DNA from: Candidatus Saccharimonadota bacterium
GTDB lineage: Bacteria; Patescibacteriota; Saccharimonadia; Saccharimonadales; Saccharimonadaceae
DNA: 11,035 nucleotides
NCBI GenBank assembly: GCA_020428185.1
Contig: JAGQNH010000092.1
Span: 1-11,035 of the forward strand
Direction of reading: 5' to 3'
Of this stretch, positions 1 through 7,532 are shown piece by piece (position 1 is the first letter of the stretch; each line of letters begins with the position of its first letter). Under the pieces are notes generated by a model, which saw only the letters and a program-made list of their open reading frames with translations, did no database searches and was not told where the DNA came from. Made by a program: the position numbers and the translations under genes.

Positions 1-2376
1 AAAATATATCGTGAATCCGTAACCACAAACGATCAATCAGACGATCCATCAGGGGGTGGCGGAACATCAACGCCGACTCCAACACCAACTCCAACGCCGA
101 CTCCAACGACCAGCTCCTCTACGAAATCACCTACAGCAAGTAACAACTCCAAGAATTCGTCGTCAGACAAAAATGACGAGGATACCGCAGCTCCTACGGT
201 GAAATTTGGTCAATTCTCGACGATCAACATAACCGACCCATACGGTGGGAGCTTGCTCAATCCAGCAACTCTCCAGGAAACCACTTCGCTACGAGGAGCA
301 ACTGGCACTACATATGGATTGCTGGTTGCAGCAATTGTCATACTTTTCGGAGTCAGCATATTCGTCGTCTACCGATTGCGACAATCGGGCCTGAGGAAGC
401 GTATTATCCTGGTTGTCACGTTGCCATCAATCATACCAATGCTTGGGCTTGGATTTGTTGGGTACCAGCAGTTAAGCGGCATAGTGAAAAACACTCTCAG
501 CGGACAGCTGCAGACCGCATCGCAAACCTCTGCATTGAAGTTGCAGAGAGAATTTAGCATACGCAACACCATCATTACCCAAAATGCAAAAGTAATCTTC
601 CAAGTAAAAAGCCAATACGAAAATCAGCTTAGGACATTGTCTAAGCAGGAAAAAAGCTGTGAAAAGATCGTCAACACAAACGTACCTACGGCGAGCTACG
701 ACAAAATCACAAGTAGCGAAACATGCCTGCCGTTCATGGCAGGGTTTGCTCAGCTTCTTCGTTACTCAAGCGCCTCTCTCGATGACTACCTAGCCGCACT
801 ACACAAGGGTGCAAAAAATGCAAAGACAAACATCATCGCACAGCAAACACAACGAGAAAACGAACTGCTCAACTCACTACGAAATTATTTCCCAGATTTA
901 CTCGAACTCGATATAGTCGATGCGAGCAAAAATGCAAACATCGTCACGCTACTTCCGCGCACCGACCCGAATCAACCAACAACCATCGAAGCTCACAAAG
1001 ACCTCGTCCTTGCCGCTAGCTCAGAGAGCCAGTCTACCCTCGAAAGGGTTGGCACTACAAGACAACTACTTCTTACGTATCCCGTAGTCAATGATGACAA
1101 CAAGAAAACTACTCTTGGCGGTGTTATCGCCGCCTATAATCTAAATGACTCTTTTGTGACCTCAATATTAAAATCGACTCCAAAATCATACAGTTCAGAC
1201 AAGGTCTACATCCTCTCGACAGCAGGCGATCTCATCGCACCCTACGACACAAGCAATCAAGAACTTACAAAAAGCGAAATTATCAAATTAGCCACGACAC
1301 CTCCTGGCACAGTGTACGACCTGCAGCTTGCCGATACGACACTCACGACTAGAACTGCACCAGTGCCAAATACAAACTGGGTTGTCGCGGTGGGTGCGCC
1401 CCCTAATGCCGTACTCGCACCATTCTCCGGCATACAACAAACCGCACTACTTGCAATTGCAGGATTCTTACTACTATCGCTACTACTGGGCGTCTGGTTT
1501 GTCGGTAGAATCGCAAATGAAATTGACATGCTATTCCACGGCGCCTTGCAGTTTGCAAAAGGAAAATTCGATCATCGTATCAACCTTAAGAGCAAAGATG
1601 AGCTACAAGCACTCGGCGATACAATGAACAAAATGGCAACTGAGATAAAGGACGCTCAGACAGCACTCATACAAAAAGACAAGGACTTCATCAATGTCGC
1701 TACACACGAACTCCGCGCCCCGCTTACATCTGCTATCGGCAACCTCAGCATGGTAGTCGACGACAAAATGGGCAAGGTAGACGAAACTGCACAAGGCCTC
1801 ATCAACCAAGCATATCTTAGCTCTCAACGACTCCGCGATATCGTCAACGACATGCTCGATATCGCACGACTTGAGTCAGGGCGTTCAGAATATCAGCTAG
1901 AGGACCTCGATATCAAGACCCTCACGCAAGCAATCGTAAACATGCAATCTATCCCAGCCAAACAAGCTTCAATCACATTGAAGTATGATCCTGCCGCGTC
2001 TACGCCCCATGTAAAAGCGGACAAAAACAAACTCCAGATAATTATCTCCAACTTCGTCAGTAATGCCGTGAAGTACAATCGGCCAAATGGTACGATCACC
2101 GTCACTCATAAAATAGACGGTGCTATGCTTGTTACGTCAGTTGCCGATACGGGTCTTGGTATTCCCGAAGATCAAAAAGCTCATATGTTTGAAAAGTTCT
2201 ACAGAGTGCAAGACAAAGATAGGATAAACGTACCAGGCACCGGTCTCGGCCTCCATATCACAAAACAATTTATCGAAGCGATGGGTGGCAAAGTCTGGTT
2301 TGAATCAACACACGGAAAAGGCACGACGTTCCATTTTAGCCTTCCTGTATCAAAATCAGGCCCTACGAAAAAATAA
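1..2376 (+). CDS. Membrane sensor histidine kinase, 5' end outside window
   Basis: This is a sensor kinase that autophosphorylates on His and should pass the phosphate to a response regulator not seen here. The frame is open from base 1 (791 codons visible). A GTG at 199 has no Shine-Dalgarno site and sits inside a continuing coding sequence, so the true start is upstream. In order: a Ser/Asn/Asp-rich stretch with a Thr-Pro run (70-108); membrane segments at about 313-372 and 403-465; an extracytoplasmic sensor at about 472-1428 that looks like a double Cache domain; a third membrane segment at about 1441-1503; HAMP to about 1662; HisKA with the H-box THELRAP (His codon 1705-1707); HATPase_c at about 2011-2349 with N-box SNFVSNAVKY, G1 DTGLGIP, F-box FEKFYRV and G2 GTGLGL. 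All catalytic boxes are intact. Basic residues between the first two membrane segments fit a cytoplasmic loop, which puts the Thr-Pro region outside the cell. The ligand is unknown. The kinase call is firm; the Cache call is moderate. Confidence 0.93.
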   Translation, partial: KIYRESVTTNDQSDDPSGGGGTSTPTPTPTPTPTPTTSSSTKSPTASNNSKNSSSDKNDEDTAAPTVKFGQFSTINITDPYGGSLLNPATLQETTSLRGATGTTYGLLVAAIVILFGVSIFVVYRLRQSGLRKRIILVVTLPSIIPMLGLGFVGYQQLSGIVKNTLSGQLQTASQTSALKLQREFSIRNTIITQNAKVIFQVKSQYENQLRTLSKQEKSCEKIVNTNVPTASYDKITSSETCLPFMAGFAQLLRYSSASLDDYLAALHKGAKNAKTNIIAQQTQRENELLNSLRNYFPDLLELDIVDASKNANIVTLLPRTDPNQPTTIEAHKDLVLAASSESQSTLERVGTTRQLLLTYPVVNDDNKKTTLGGVIAAYNLNDSFVTSILKSTPKSYSSDKVYILSTAGDLIAPYDTSNQELTKSEIIKLATTPPGTVYDLQLADTTLTTRTAPVPNTNWVVAVGAPPNAVLAPFSGIQQTALLAIAGFLLLSLLLGVWFVGRIANEIDMLFHGALQFAKGKFDHRINLKSKDELQALGDTMNKMATEIKDAQTALIQKDKDFINVATHELRAPLTSAIGNLSMVVDDKMGKVDETAQGLINQAYLSSQRLRDIVNDMLDIARLESGRSEYQLEDLDIKTLTQAIVNMQSIPAKQASITLKYDPAASTPHVKADKNKLQIIISNFVSNAVKYNRPNGTITVTHKIDGAMLVTSVADTGLGIPEDQKAHMFEKFYRVQDKDRINVPGTGLGLHITKQFIEAMGGKVWFESTHGKGTTFHFSLPVSKSGPTKK
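70..108 (+). repeat. Thr-Pro codon repeat in the extracytoplasmic linker of the kinase
   Basis: Thirteen codons alternate Thr and Pro, built from near-repeats of the hexamer ACTCCA/ACGCCG, and are followed by a Ser/Thr/Asn-rich stretch. This is a typical extended surface linker between an outer domain and a membrane anchor. The domain it would connect lies left of the window. Confidence 0.85.
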
Positions 2377-2399
2377 TCACCACGATCACACACGCACTT

Positions 2400-2408
2400 T
2401 GCTATACT
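2400..2408 (+). promoter_or_regulatory. Extended -10 promoter of the 36-codon ORF
   Basis: The sequence TGCTATACT matches an extended -10 element (TGn followed by TATACT at 2403-2408). No good -35 is seen at the usual distance. Transcription would start near 2415, leaving a leader of about 17 nt that carries the Shine-Dalgarno site AGGA (2422-2425). Confidence 0.6.
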
Positions 2409-2431
2409 AATAAAAACCACTAGGAATATAC

Positions 2432-2542
2432 ATGAGATTTATAGTTTACGGAATTATCATTACGGTTGTATCGACACTGCTACTGCATCACGTATTTGGC
2501 GTTGGCAAGCCCAAAGACAATCACGACGACAACGATAAATAA
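2432..2542 (+). CDS. Small single-pass membrane peptide, 36 aa, unknown function
   Basis: I do not recognise this peptide. It begins MRFIVYGIIITVV, continues as one hydrophobic segment (about residues 3-24) and ends in a short polar tail, GKPKDNHDDNDK, rich in Asp, Asn and His. The start is well supported: an AGGA Shine-Dalgarno site lies 6 nt before the ATG and an extended -10 lies upstream. It begins 55 bp after the histidine kinase stop on the same strand but has its own promoter. It ends 6 bp before the end of the convergent YHYH gene. It could be a small regulator of a membrane protein or a misread leader. No homology test was possible. Confidence 0.5.
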   Translation: MRFIVYGIIITVVSTLLLHHVFGVGKPKDNHDDNDK

Positions 2543-2548
2543 CCACTA

Positions 2549-3676
2549 CTACAGGTGGTCGACATGTGGCGGAGGCATACGTTGCGCAGCCCCGCCCTGT
2601 GCCTGACCCGGAGGCTGTATCGGTGTTGCACGGAAGCAGCTAACCGAATATGGAAAATCTTTTGTCATAACATAATGATATGTCGTCTTCTCTTTGCCAC
2701 CAATCATCACCATACTTGTGATTCCGTGACACTCATCTAAGTCATTCGTAGTTAAGACATTGCCAGTAGAAACGGTCGGGCCAGTTATTGGAAAACCATC
2801 GAGCGCGTAGCCAATAATCGTATGCACGCTAACATCCTTGATACATTCAGAGAGAGTGTGATAATGATAGGATCCTTGTTTTTCGGGGTGACCACTACAA
2901 TGATCTTGCACTTCCCATGCCCCCGCATCACGTCCACCTGCATCGAATGCATTAAACAATGCGACTCCTGTAAGCATGACGCCAACTTGGCCCCCGACAC
3001 ATTGAGGATCCCCATACTGCGGGTTGCTATTCAGCGAATAGGTAAACGACTGAGCTGAAATGCTATTTGGATTCCTATCATAACTATAGGCAGGATCTGT
3101 AGTAGTAATCGGAAATGTGCCAGTAGTATGATTGAGTGGCAAATCATTCGTACTAATTCTTCGTACGCTACCACTTACAGTATTCGAGAAATCGCCTTTC
3201 CAACTGACATTCCCGCTAACGCTGATCTTTTTGCCAGTATCGTACTTTGTATCATCGTGCACAAACCATGGGCCTCGCACACTGGCACCGGCCGCCGCCT
3301 GTCCAGACACCATACTCCCAACATACTGCGAGCATGCATATACGTAGCCTTTTTTTGCACCAGATGTCGTGTACTTACTATCGCCGACAGGCAATACGCC
3401 GTTTTCGTACGTGTCGCCGTACTGCTTGCTGGTATCGAGTACGTAGCCTTGTACTAACGGACTCTGCATCGCGGACGACGAAGGCACTGGTGTCGCTTCA
3501 ATGTTACTATTCGTCAAAGCGGGCGTCGCTGATTGATATATCACAATAGCTGCCGCGCCAGCGACAAGCAACACTCCAACAATGAGAGCAACTAATTGTT
3601 GTCGTCTTTTTTTATTTTTTGGCTCTGGCACAAAAGGAGGATGATAACCAGGTGAGGGCTGCTGATCATTGTACAT
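2549..3676 (-). CDS. Membrane-anchored YHYH-family protein
   Basis: The function of the YHYH family is not established; its members are mostly exported and the conserved His/Cys residues invite a metal-binding guess. I place the start at ATG 3676 (375 aa, MYNDQQPSPGYHPPF), because a -10 box lies just before it and an upstream ATG at 3775 would run across that box and into the divergent gene. From 3676: a Pro-rich cytoplasmic N-terminus; a Lys/Arg cluster (NKKRRQQ) followed by a membrane helix at about residues 28-47; a Ser/Thr/Pro linker; then the extracytoplasmic domain. Signature motifs in order are GSYHYH (about 268-273), GYALDGFPITGP, DECHG (about 315) and TYHYVMT followed by FPYSVSCF. 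Five or more Cys in the outer part suggest disulfides. The tail is Gly/Gln/Pro-rich and ends PPPHVDHL. It converges on the 36-aa peptide. Confidence 0.85.
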   Translation of the reverse strand: MYNDQQPSPGYHPPFVPEPKNKKRRQQLVALIVGVLLVAGAAAIVIYQSATPALTNSNIEATPVPSSSAMQSPLVQGYVLDTSKQYGDTYENGVLPVGDSKYTTSGAKKGYVYACSQYVGSMVSGQAAAGASVRGPWFVHDDTKYDTGKKISVSGNVSWKGDFSNTVSGSVRRISTNDLPLNHTTGTFPITTTDPAYSYDRNPNSISAQSFTYSLNSNPQYGDPQCVGGQVGVMLTGVALFNAFDAGGRDAGAWEVQDHCSGHPEKQGSYHYHTLSECIKDVSVHTIIGYALDGFPITGPTVSTGNVLTTNDLDECHGITSMVMIGGKEKTTYHYVMTKDFPYSVSCFRATPIQPPGQAQGGAAQRMPPPHVDHL

Positions 3677-3682
3677 ACGCTT

Positions 3683-3691
3683 AGTGTAGCA
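3683..3691 (-). promoter_or_regulatory. Extended -10 promoter of the YHYH gene, predicted leaderless
   Basis: Read on the minus strand, TGCTACACT is an extended -10 element whose hexamer (3688 to 3683) ends six bases before ATG 3676. A start seven bases downstream falls on the A of the ATG. There is no convincing -35 and no Shine-Dalgarno site. Confidence 0.5.
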
Positions 3692-3698
3692 TGTAGAC

Positions 3699-3726
3699 TT
3701 GTCATCAAAAAGTAAGCGTGTATTAT
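3699..3726 (+). promoter_or_regulatory. -35/-10 promoter of the 303-aa gene, predicted leaderless
   Basis: TTGTCA (3699-3704), a 16-bp spacer and TATTAT (3721-3726) form a good sigma-70-type promoter. The expected start near 3733 is one base before ATG 3734, with no room for a Shine-Dalgarno site. It lies back to back with the YHYH promoter in a 57-bp gap, so the two genes may be co-regulated. Confidence 0.62.
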
Positions 3727-3733
3727 AGCCATA

Positions 3734-4645
3734 ATGACCGAAGCATTGCCGAGCCATATCAATCATCTCCCGCACTATTCATACAAGCCCTTTGATTTTG
3801 TCGAGCAGATGAGCCACGTACCGACAGCTACGTACATCGTCAACGCCGAAAAAAGACTAACTGCGCTGTACCGCAATGGCGTACAAACTATCAGCAATCA
3901 CATAGATACATACGAGCTAGAGCTCAATACTGCACTCGACACCGACTCACATATCTACAAAGAAGTATCCGCAACAGGGCATATCATCGACCATGCAAAA
4001 CGTCTTATTTCGGTCACGAACATGCCCTGTATATACGGTGGCATTACATTCTCACCCGTGTCGCGCAGCGGCGAAACGGCATACCAAGCCGCATATATAC
4101 TCATCAAAAATACACCCGCATCAGCAGATGAAAGCGAACAATACTTGATGCCAATCGATCTTGCCGACTCAATCAGTCTTGCACAACGCGCCACCCCGGA
4201 CTTCGACCCAGACAATCTATTGTTTCAAATTAAGGGAATCGCAGAGCATAGCAAACACTACAGACAAGACAGCACCTTTCAATCGAAGACACAAATGGAA
4301 AAAATGTATCTCATCGAGCAAACGGCTCGCGAATATACTCATTTACTACAGCCGTATATAGACCAACGCATGCCTCTGCTTATTGACGCCGATTGCTATA
4401 CAATCTTCAATCCTCATGAATCTAAACGAAGCGAACAGCGACATCAACAAAATAAAGACCCAAAAAAGCGCCATATAATCGCAGGCCGTTTGACAGAAGT
4501 AACATTCAGAACCCTCCATGCCTTAAACCCGAATGTTCCGCCACTACTAGTCATTGATAACGTCGAAAAAAATAGTCGATATGAGCTGCCATTAAATGCA
4601 GACATTGCTCATATCATTCCACTGCATACTACTGTTTGCCGTTGA
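3734..4645 (+). CDS. Hypothetical protein, 303 aa, unrecognised
   Basis: I do not recognise a family. No signal peptide or membrane helix is visible, so it is probably cytoplasmic. The composition is mixed, with many His and Tyr residues. Features include a likely helix around residues 184-210 (KTQMEKMYLIEQTAREYTHL), a strongly basic and Gln-rich loop at about 230-247 (KRSEQRHQQNKDPKKRH), and hydrophobic strands near 214-220 and 270-275 (LLVID). The basic loop could contact nucleic acid, but that is a guess. The start at ATG 3734 is fixed by the promoter just upstream. It diverges from the YHYH gene and its last 17 bases overlap the end of gnd on the opposite strand. Unbroken length, a well-placed promoter and coding-like composition make it a real gene. 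Confidence 0.75.
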   Translation: MTEALPSHINHLPHYSYKPFDFVEQMSHVPTATYIVNAEKRLTALYRNGVQTISNHIDTYELELNTALDTDSHIYKEVSATGHIIDHAKRLISVTNMPCIYGGITFSPVSRSGETAYQAAYILIKNTPASADESEQYLMPIDLADSISLAQRATPDFDPDNLLFQIKGIAEHSKHYRQDSTFQSKTQMEKMYLIEQTAREYTHLLQPYIDQRMPLLIDADCYTIFNPHESKRSEQRHQQNKDPKKRHIIAGRLTEVTFRTLHALNPNVPPLLVIDNVEKNSRYELPLNADIAHIIPLHTTVCR

Positions 4646-5537
4646 TATCATGACCGCCAAACTTATTGCGCATGGCAGCAAGAAGTTTCGTAGAGAAGTC
4701 TACCTCTCCCTGCTGTGAAGCAAGTCGAACATCAAATGATGCCTGAATCGCAGGCATAGGTATGCCAAGCTCTTTTGCAGTCTCTAATGTCCAGCGAGCT
4801 TCACCACTTTCTGCGACAACACCCTCGATGCCACTTAGATCTGGATTCTCGTGAAGAGCCTGACGCGTCAAATCATTCAACCAGCTTGTCACAACACTCG
4901 ACTGTTGCCATACGTCTCCAGCCGCCGCTAAGTCGAGATCCTTGTATGGACCCTCGCGCAATACTCGATACCCCTCGGCAAGTGATTGCATCATGCCGTA
5001 TTCGATTGCGTTGTGCACCATTTTGACAAAGTGTCCGGTGCCGTTTTCGCCGAAGTGCTGATGTCCGCCACGAGGAACTGCAAGCGTATCAAGTACCGGT
5101 ACCACCAGTTCATACGCGCTCTTATCACCGCCAACCATCATCGAGAAACCGTTTTCAAGGCCCCATACGCCACCCGATGTACCGATGTCGAGAAGTTGGC
5201 TACCTGCAGCCGTAACACGCTCTGCACGTGCCTTGTCGCCACGATAATCACTATTGCCGCCGTCGATAATAACACTGCCTTTGGGAAGTAGCTCTAGCCA
5301 TTCGTCAATTTTGCTATCGATCACATCTGCCGGAAGCATGATCCAGAGCACAACTGGCTCTCCGCCAAATGCATCAACGACATCTTGGTCTGTATATGCA
5401 GGAATCGCACCATATGCTTTGGCCTCGTCTACTTTTTCTGCGCTACGATTGTGCGCTACGACCGTATGTCCATTTTCGTGTAATTTTCGGGCAATCTGTC
5501 CGCCCATACGCCCTAATCCAGAGATAGCTATTTTCAT
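4629..5537 (-). CDS. gnd: 6-phosphogluconate dehydrogenase (decarboxylating), short form
   Basis: It oxidises and decarboxylates 6-phosphogluconate to ribulose 5-phosphate in the oxidative pentose phosphate pathway, in the cytoplasm. At 302 aa it belongs to the short class, not the roughly 470-aa E. coli type. Numbering from ATG 5537: Rossmann fingerprint GLGRMG (about 7-12); NRS after the second strand (about 30-32); the substrate loop GTSGGVWGLENG (about 119-130); and GHFVKMVHNAIEYG, which contains the catalytic Lys (about 172) and Asn (about 176). The short class is often NAD-linked, but an NRS motif in this place resembles NADP-binding enzymes, so cofactor use is open. I prefer ATG 5537 to GTG 5543 because the predicted transcription start is about 5538. 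It is 13 bp downstream of glgB on the same strand and can also be read from that transcript. Confidence 0.92.
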   Translation of the reverse strand: MKIAISGLGRMGGQIARKLHENGHTVVAHNRSAEKVDEAKAYGAIPAYTDQDVVDAFGGEPVVLWIMLPADVIDSKIDEWLELLPKGSVIIDGGNSDYRGDKARAERVTAAGSQLLDIGTSGGVWGLENGFSMMVGGDKSAYELVVPVLDTLAVPRGGHQHFGENGTGHFVKMVHNAIEYGMMQSLAEGYRVLREGPYKDLDLAAAGDVWQQSSVVTSWLNDLTRQALHENPDLSGIEGVVAESGEARWTLETAKELGIPMPAIQASFDVRLASQQGEVDFSTKLLAAMRNKFGGHDINGKQ

Positions 5538-5544
5538 ATACACT

Positions 5545-5571
5545 ATTGTATCATTTGCGTCGCAATATCAA
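5545..5571 (-). promoter_or_regulatory. gnd promoter overlapping the glgB stop codon, predicted leaderless
   Basis: On the minus strand, TGA followed by TACAAT (5553 to 5545) forms an extended -10, and the TGA is the glgB stop codon. A possible -35, TTGATA (5571 to 5566), lies 15 bp upstream within the last glgB codons. Transcription would start near 5538, next to ATG 5537. Confidence 0.55.
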
Positions 5572-7524
5572 GGCGCATCGAGTAGGTAGGTATAGCTTTA
5601 TCCGATTGTCTGCAATATAGTCCATCGAGCTATCGACTCTATCAAAGCCACCAAATACCACATCGTCAGTCGACAATATGACGCGATACGTGCCACTTGG
5701 TACCTTGATGCCATAATCCGTAAATGATTTGGTAGGGTGAAAATTAAATACAAAAAGCAAGTCACCACGAGTAAATGCGACAACGTGGTCTTCATCATTT
5801 GTCACAACATATTCAGGACTGTCTTTCATTTGCTCCACTATATACATGAGGGATCTGTCAAAGTCACCTAAATAGTGGTATTTGAGCTTTTTGTCATCTG
5901 CAAGATTCCATTGGCGACGCGCATACGCAAACGACCAGTCGTTGCCCTCGCGAGGGAAGTCGATCCACTCCGGATGACCGAATTCGTTACCCATGAAGTT
6001 CAGATAGCCGCCATGATGCAAACTAGCAGTAAATAACCGGATCATTTTGTGCAAGGCAAGCGCCCTATCGATAGTCAGACTTTCATCGCCAACCATCATG
6101 TGATCGTACATATCTTTGTCAGCTAGGCGAAAAATGAGCGTCTTGTCACCAACTAATGCCTGATCATGACTCTCAGCGTAGGTAATAGTCTTTTCTTCCG
6201 GCCGACATTGGTTCAATTCGTGGAATAGGTGAGAAACATTCCAATCCTCATCTTTTTTATCTTTGACATATTGTATCCAAAGATCTGGTGTACCCATACT
6301 GAGCCGATAATCAAACCCGACACCACCGTCTGCTGTCGCAGCAGCCAGACCCGGCATACCACTCATATCTTCGGCGATTGTCAGCGCGCTCGGCTTCACT
6401 CTGTGGATCAGCTCATTTGCGAGTGTCAGGTAGGCGACGGCATCACGGTCAACATCTTTAAAATACTTGCCATAGTTATCAAAAGCCATGCCGAGTCCAT
6501 GATGTGTGTAGAGCATACTCGTCACACCGTCGAAACGAAATCCATCGATATGAAATTCATCAAGCCAATAGCGGCAATTGCTCAGCAAAAAATGAGCGAC
6601 TTCCGGCTTGCCATAATCAAACACGCGAGAATCCCACTGACTATGATTGCCCTTGTCACCTGCATGAAAAAATTGCGTCAGTGTACCGTCATAGCGACTT
6701 ATGCCTTCGGCTTCGTTTTTGACAGCGTGCGAATGAACGATGTCCATAATCACTCGAAGCCCTGCTTGATGAGCGGCGTCAACCAAAGCTCGTAGATCAT
6801 CCGGCGTGCCAAATCGCGAACTTGGCGCAAAAAAACTCGACACATGATAACCAAAACTCCCATAATACGGGTGCTCCGCAATGGCCATTAATTGTATCGT
6901 GTTGTACCCCGCAGCCTTGATACGCGGAATGATATTTTTCGTAAACTCCTTGTATGTACTTACTGCCTCCTTCTCGCTACTCATCCCAATATGTGCTTCA
7001 TATATTCGAGGTGGGCCCGCCGGTTGCGCAAAATCTTCATCGTGCCAACTATATTGCTTTGATGGCGCCCATACGACTGCATCAAATAATTTCGTCTCTG
7101 CATCTTGCACGACATACGTAGCCCACGCAGGCACCCGATATCCGCTGCCGCCATCCCAGTACATATGCAATTTATAATGATCGAGATGATTGAGGGCAAT
7201 CTCCGGAAGATGTAGCTCCCACTCACCATGATCTTTTTTGACAAAAGCATAGGTCGGATCATCTTTCCATTTCGAAAAATCTCCGTGTAGATATAGCTGT
7301 GTTGCATTGGGCGCCCACTCGCGCAACACCCAGCCCGATGCGGTGCGATGCAAGCCAAAATGCAGATGACCATGTGCAAATTCTTTGACGGTCATGTCGC
7401 CCAAGATACGCCCCGCGTATTCGGATACATACTGCAAACGAGAGTGTATCTTTTTTTTGTACGGGCCGAGCCACGAGTCAATAGTCGTGAGTCGTTCAGT
7501 ACTCGGCAAAAATGATTTTTTCAT
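5551..7524 (-). CDS. glgB: 1,4-alpha-glucan (glycogen) branching enzyme, GH13_8-like
   Basis: It cuts an alpha-1,4 glucan chain and re-joins the piece by an alpha-1,6 bond to make branched glycogen, in the cytoplasm. From ATG 7524 it is 657 aa. An N-terminal CBM48-like module (about 45-150, with WVLREWAPNATQLYLHGDF) precedes the GH13 barrel. Barrel motifs: DIVHSH (region I); GFRFDGVTSM with the nucleophile Asp (about 332); TIAEDMSG with the acid/base Glu (about 385); YAESHDQALVGDK with the third carboxylate (Asp about 454); then YLNFMGNEFGHPEW and a beta-sandwich C-terminus. All catalytic residues are present. Strings such as RFDGVTSMLY, AESHDQALVGDK and NFMGNEFGHPEW are nearly identical to eukaryotic branching enzymes, which places it in GH13_8 and not the E. 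coli-type GH13_9. Three in-frame ATGs (7536, 7530, 7524) are possible; promoter position favours 7524. No glgA or glgC is in the window. Confidence 0.95.
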   Translation of the reverse strand: MKKSFLPSTERLTTIDSWLGPYKKKIHSRLQYVSEYAGRILGDMTVKEFAHGHLHFGLHRTASGWVLREWAPNATQLYLHGDFSKWKDDPTYAFVKKDHGEWELHLPEIALNHLDHYKLHMYWDGGSGYRVPAWATYVVQDAETKLFDAVVWAPSKQYSWHDEDFAQPAGPPRIYEAHIGMSSEKEAVSTYKEFTKNIIPRIKAAGYNTIQLMAIAEHPYYGSFGYHVSSFFAPSSRFGTPDDLRALVDAAHQAGLRVIMDIVHSHAVKNEAEGISRYDGTLTQFFHAGDKGNHSQWDSRVFDYGKPEVAHFLLSNCRYWLDEFHIDGFRFDGVTSMLYTHHGLGMAFDNYGKYFKDVDRDAVAYLTLANELIHRVKPSALTIAEDMSGMPGLAAATADGGVGFDYRLSMGTPDLWIQYVKDKKDEDWNVSHLFHELNQCRPEEKTITYAESHDQALVGDKTLIFRLADKDMYDHMMVGDESLTIDRALALHKMIRLFTASLHHGGYLNFMGNEFGHPEWIDFPREGNDWSFAYARRQWNLADDKKLKYHYLGDFDRSLMYIVEQMKDSPEYVVTNDEDHVVAFTRGDLLFVFNFHPTKSFTDYGIKVPSGTYRVILSTDDVVFGGFDRVDSSMDYIADNRIKLYLPTRCALILRRK

Positions 7525-7532
7525 TAGCATTA

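Noticed and set aside
199..201. GTG as the start of the histidine kinase
   Set aside because: No Shine-Dalgarno or -10 precedes it, and the same frame runs open to base 1 with a sensible Thr-Pro linker, so it is an internal Val codon.
2542..2559. ACCAC/GTGGT hairpin at the 36-aa/YHYH convergence as a terminator
   Set aside because: It is a 5-bp stem with no T-run, and one arm lies within the YHYH coding end.
3677..3775. Longer N-terminus of the YHYH protein from ATG 3775
   Set aside because: It would cross both divergent promoters and overlap the start of the 303-aa gene, and the extra residues look like non-coding translation.
5538..5543. GTG 5543 as the gnd start
   Set aside because: The -10 box ends at 5545, so transcription should begin below 5543; MKIAISGLGRMG from ATG 5537 is the usual N-terminus of the family.
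6229..6795. 188-aa plus-strand ORF inside glgB
   Set aside because: It lies wholly antisense to conserved barrel motifs of the branching enzyme and has no family resemblance or start signal.
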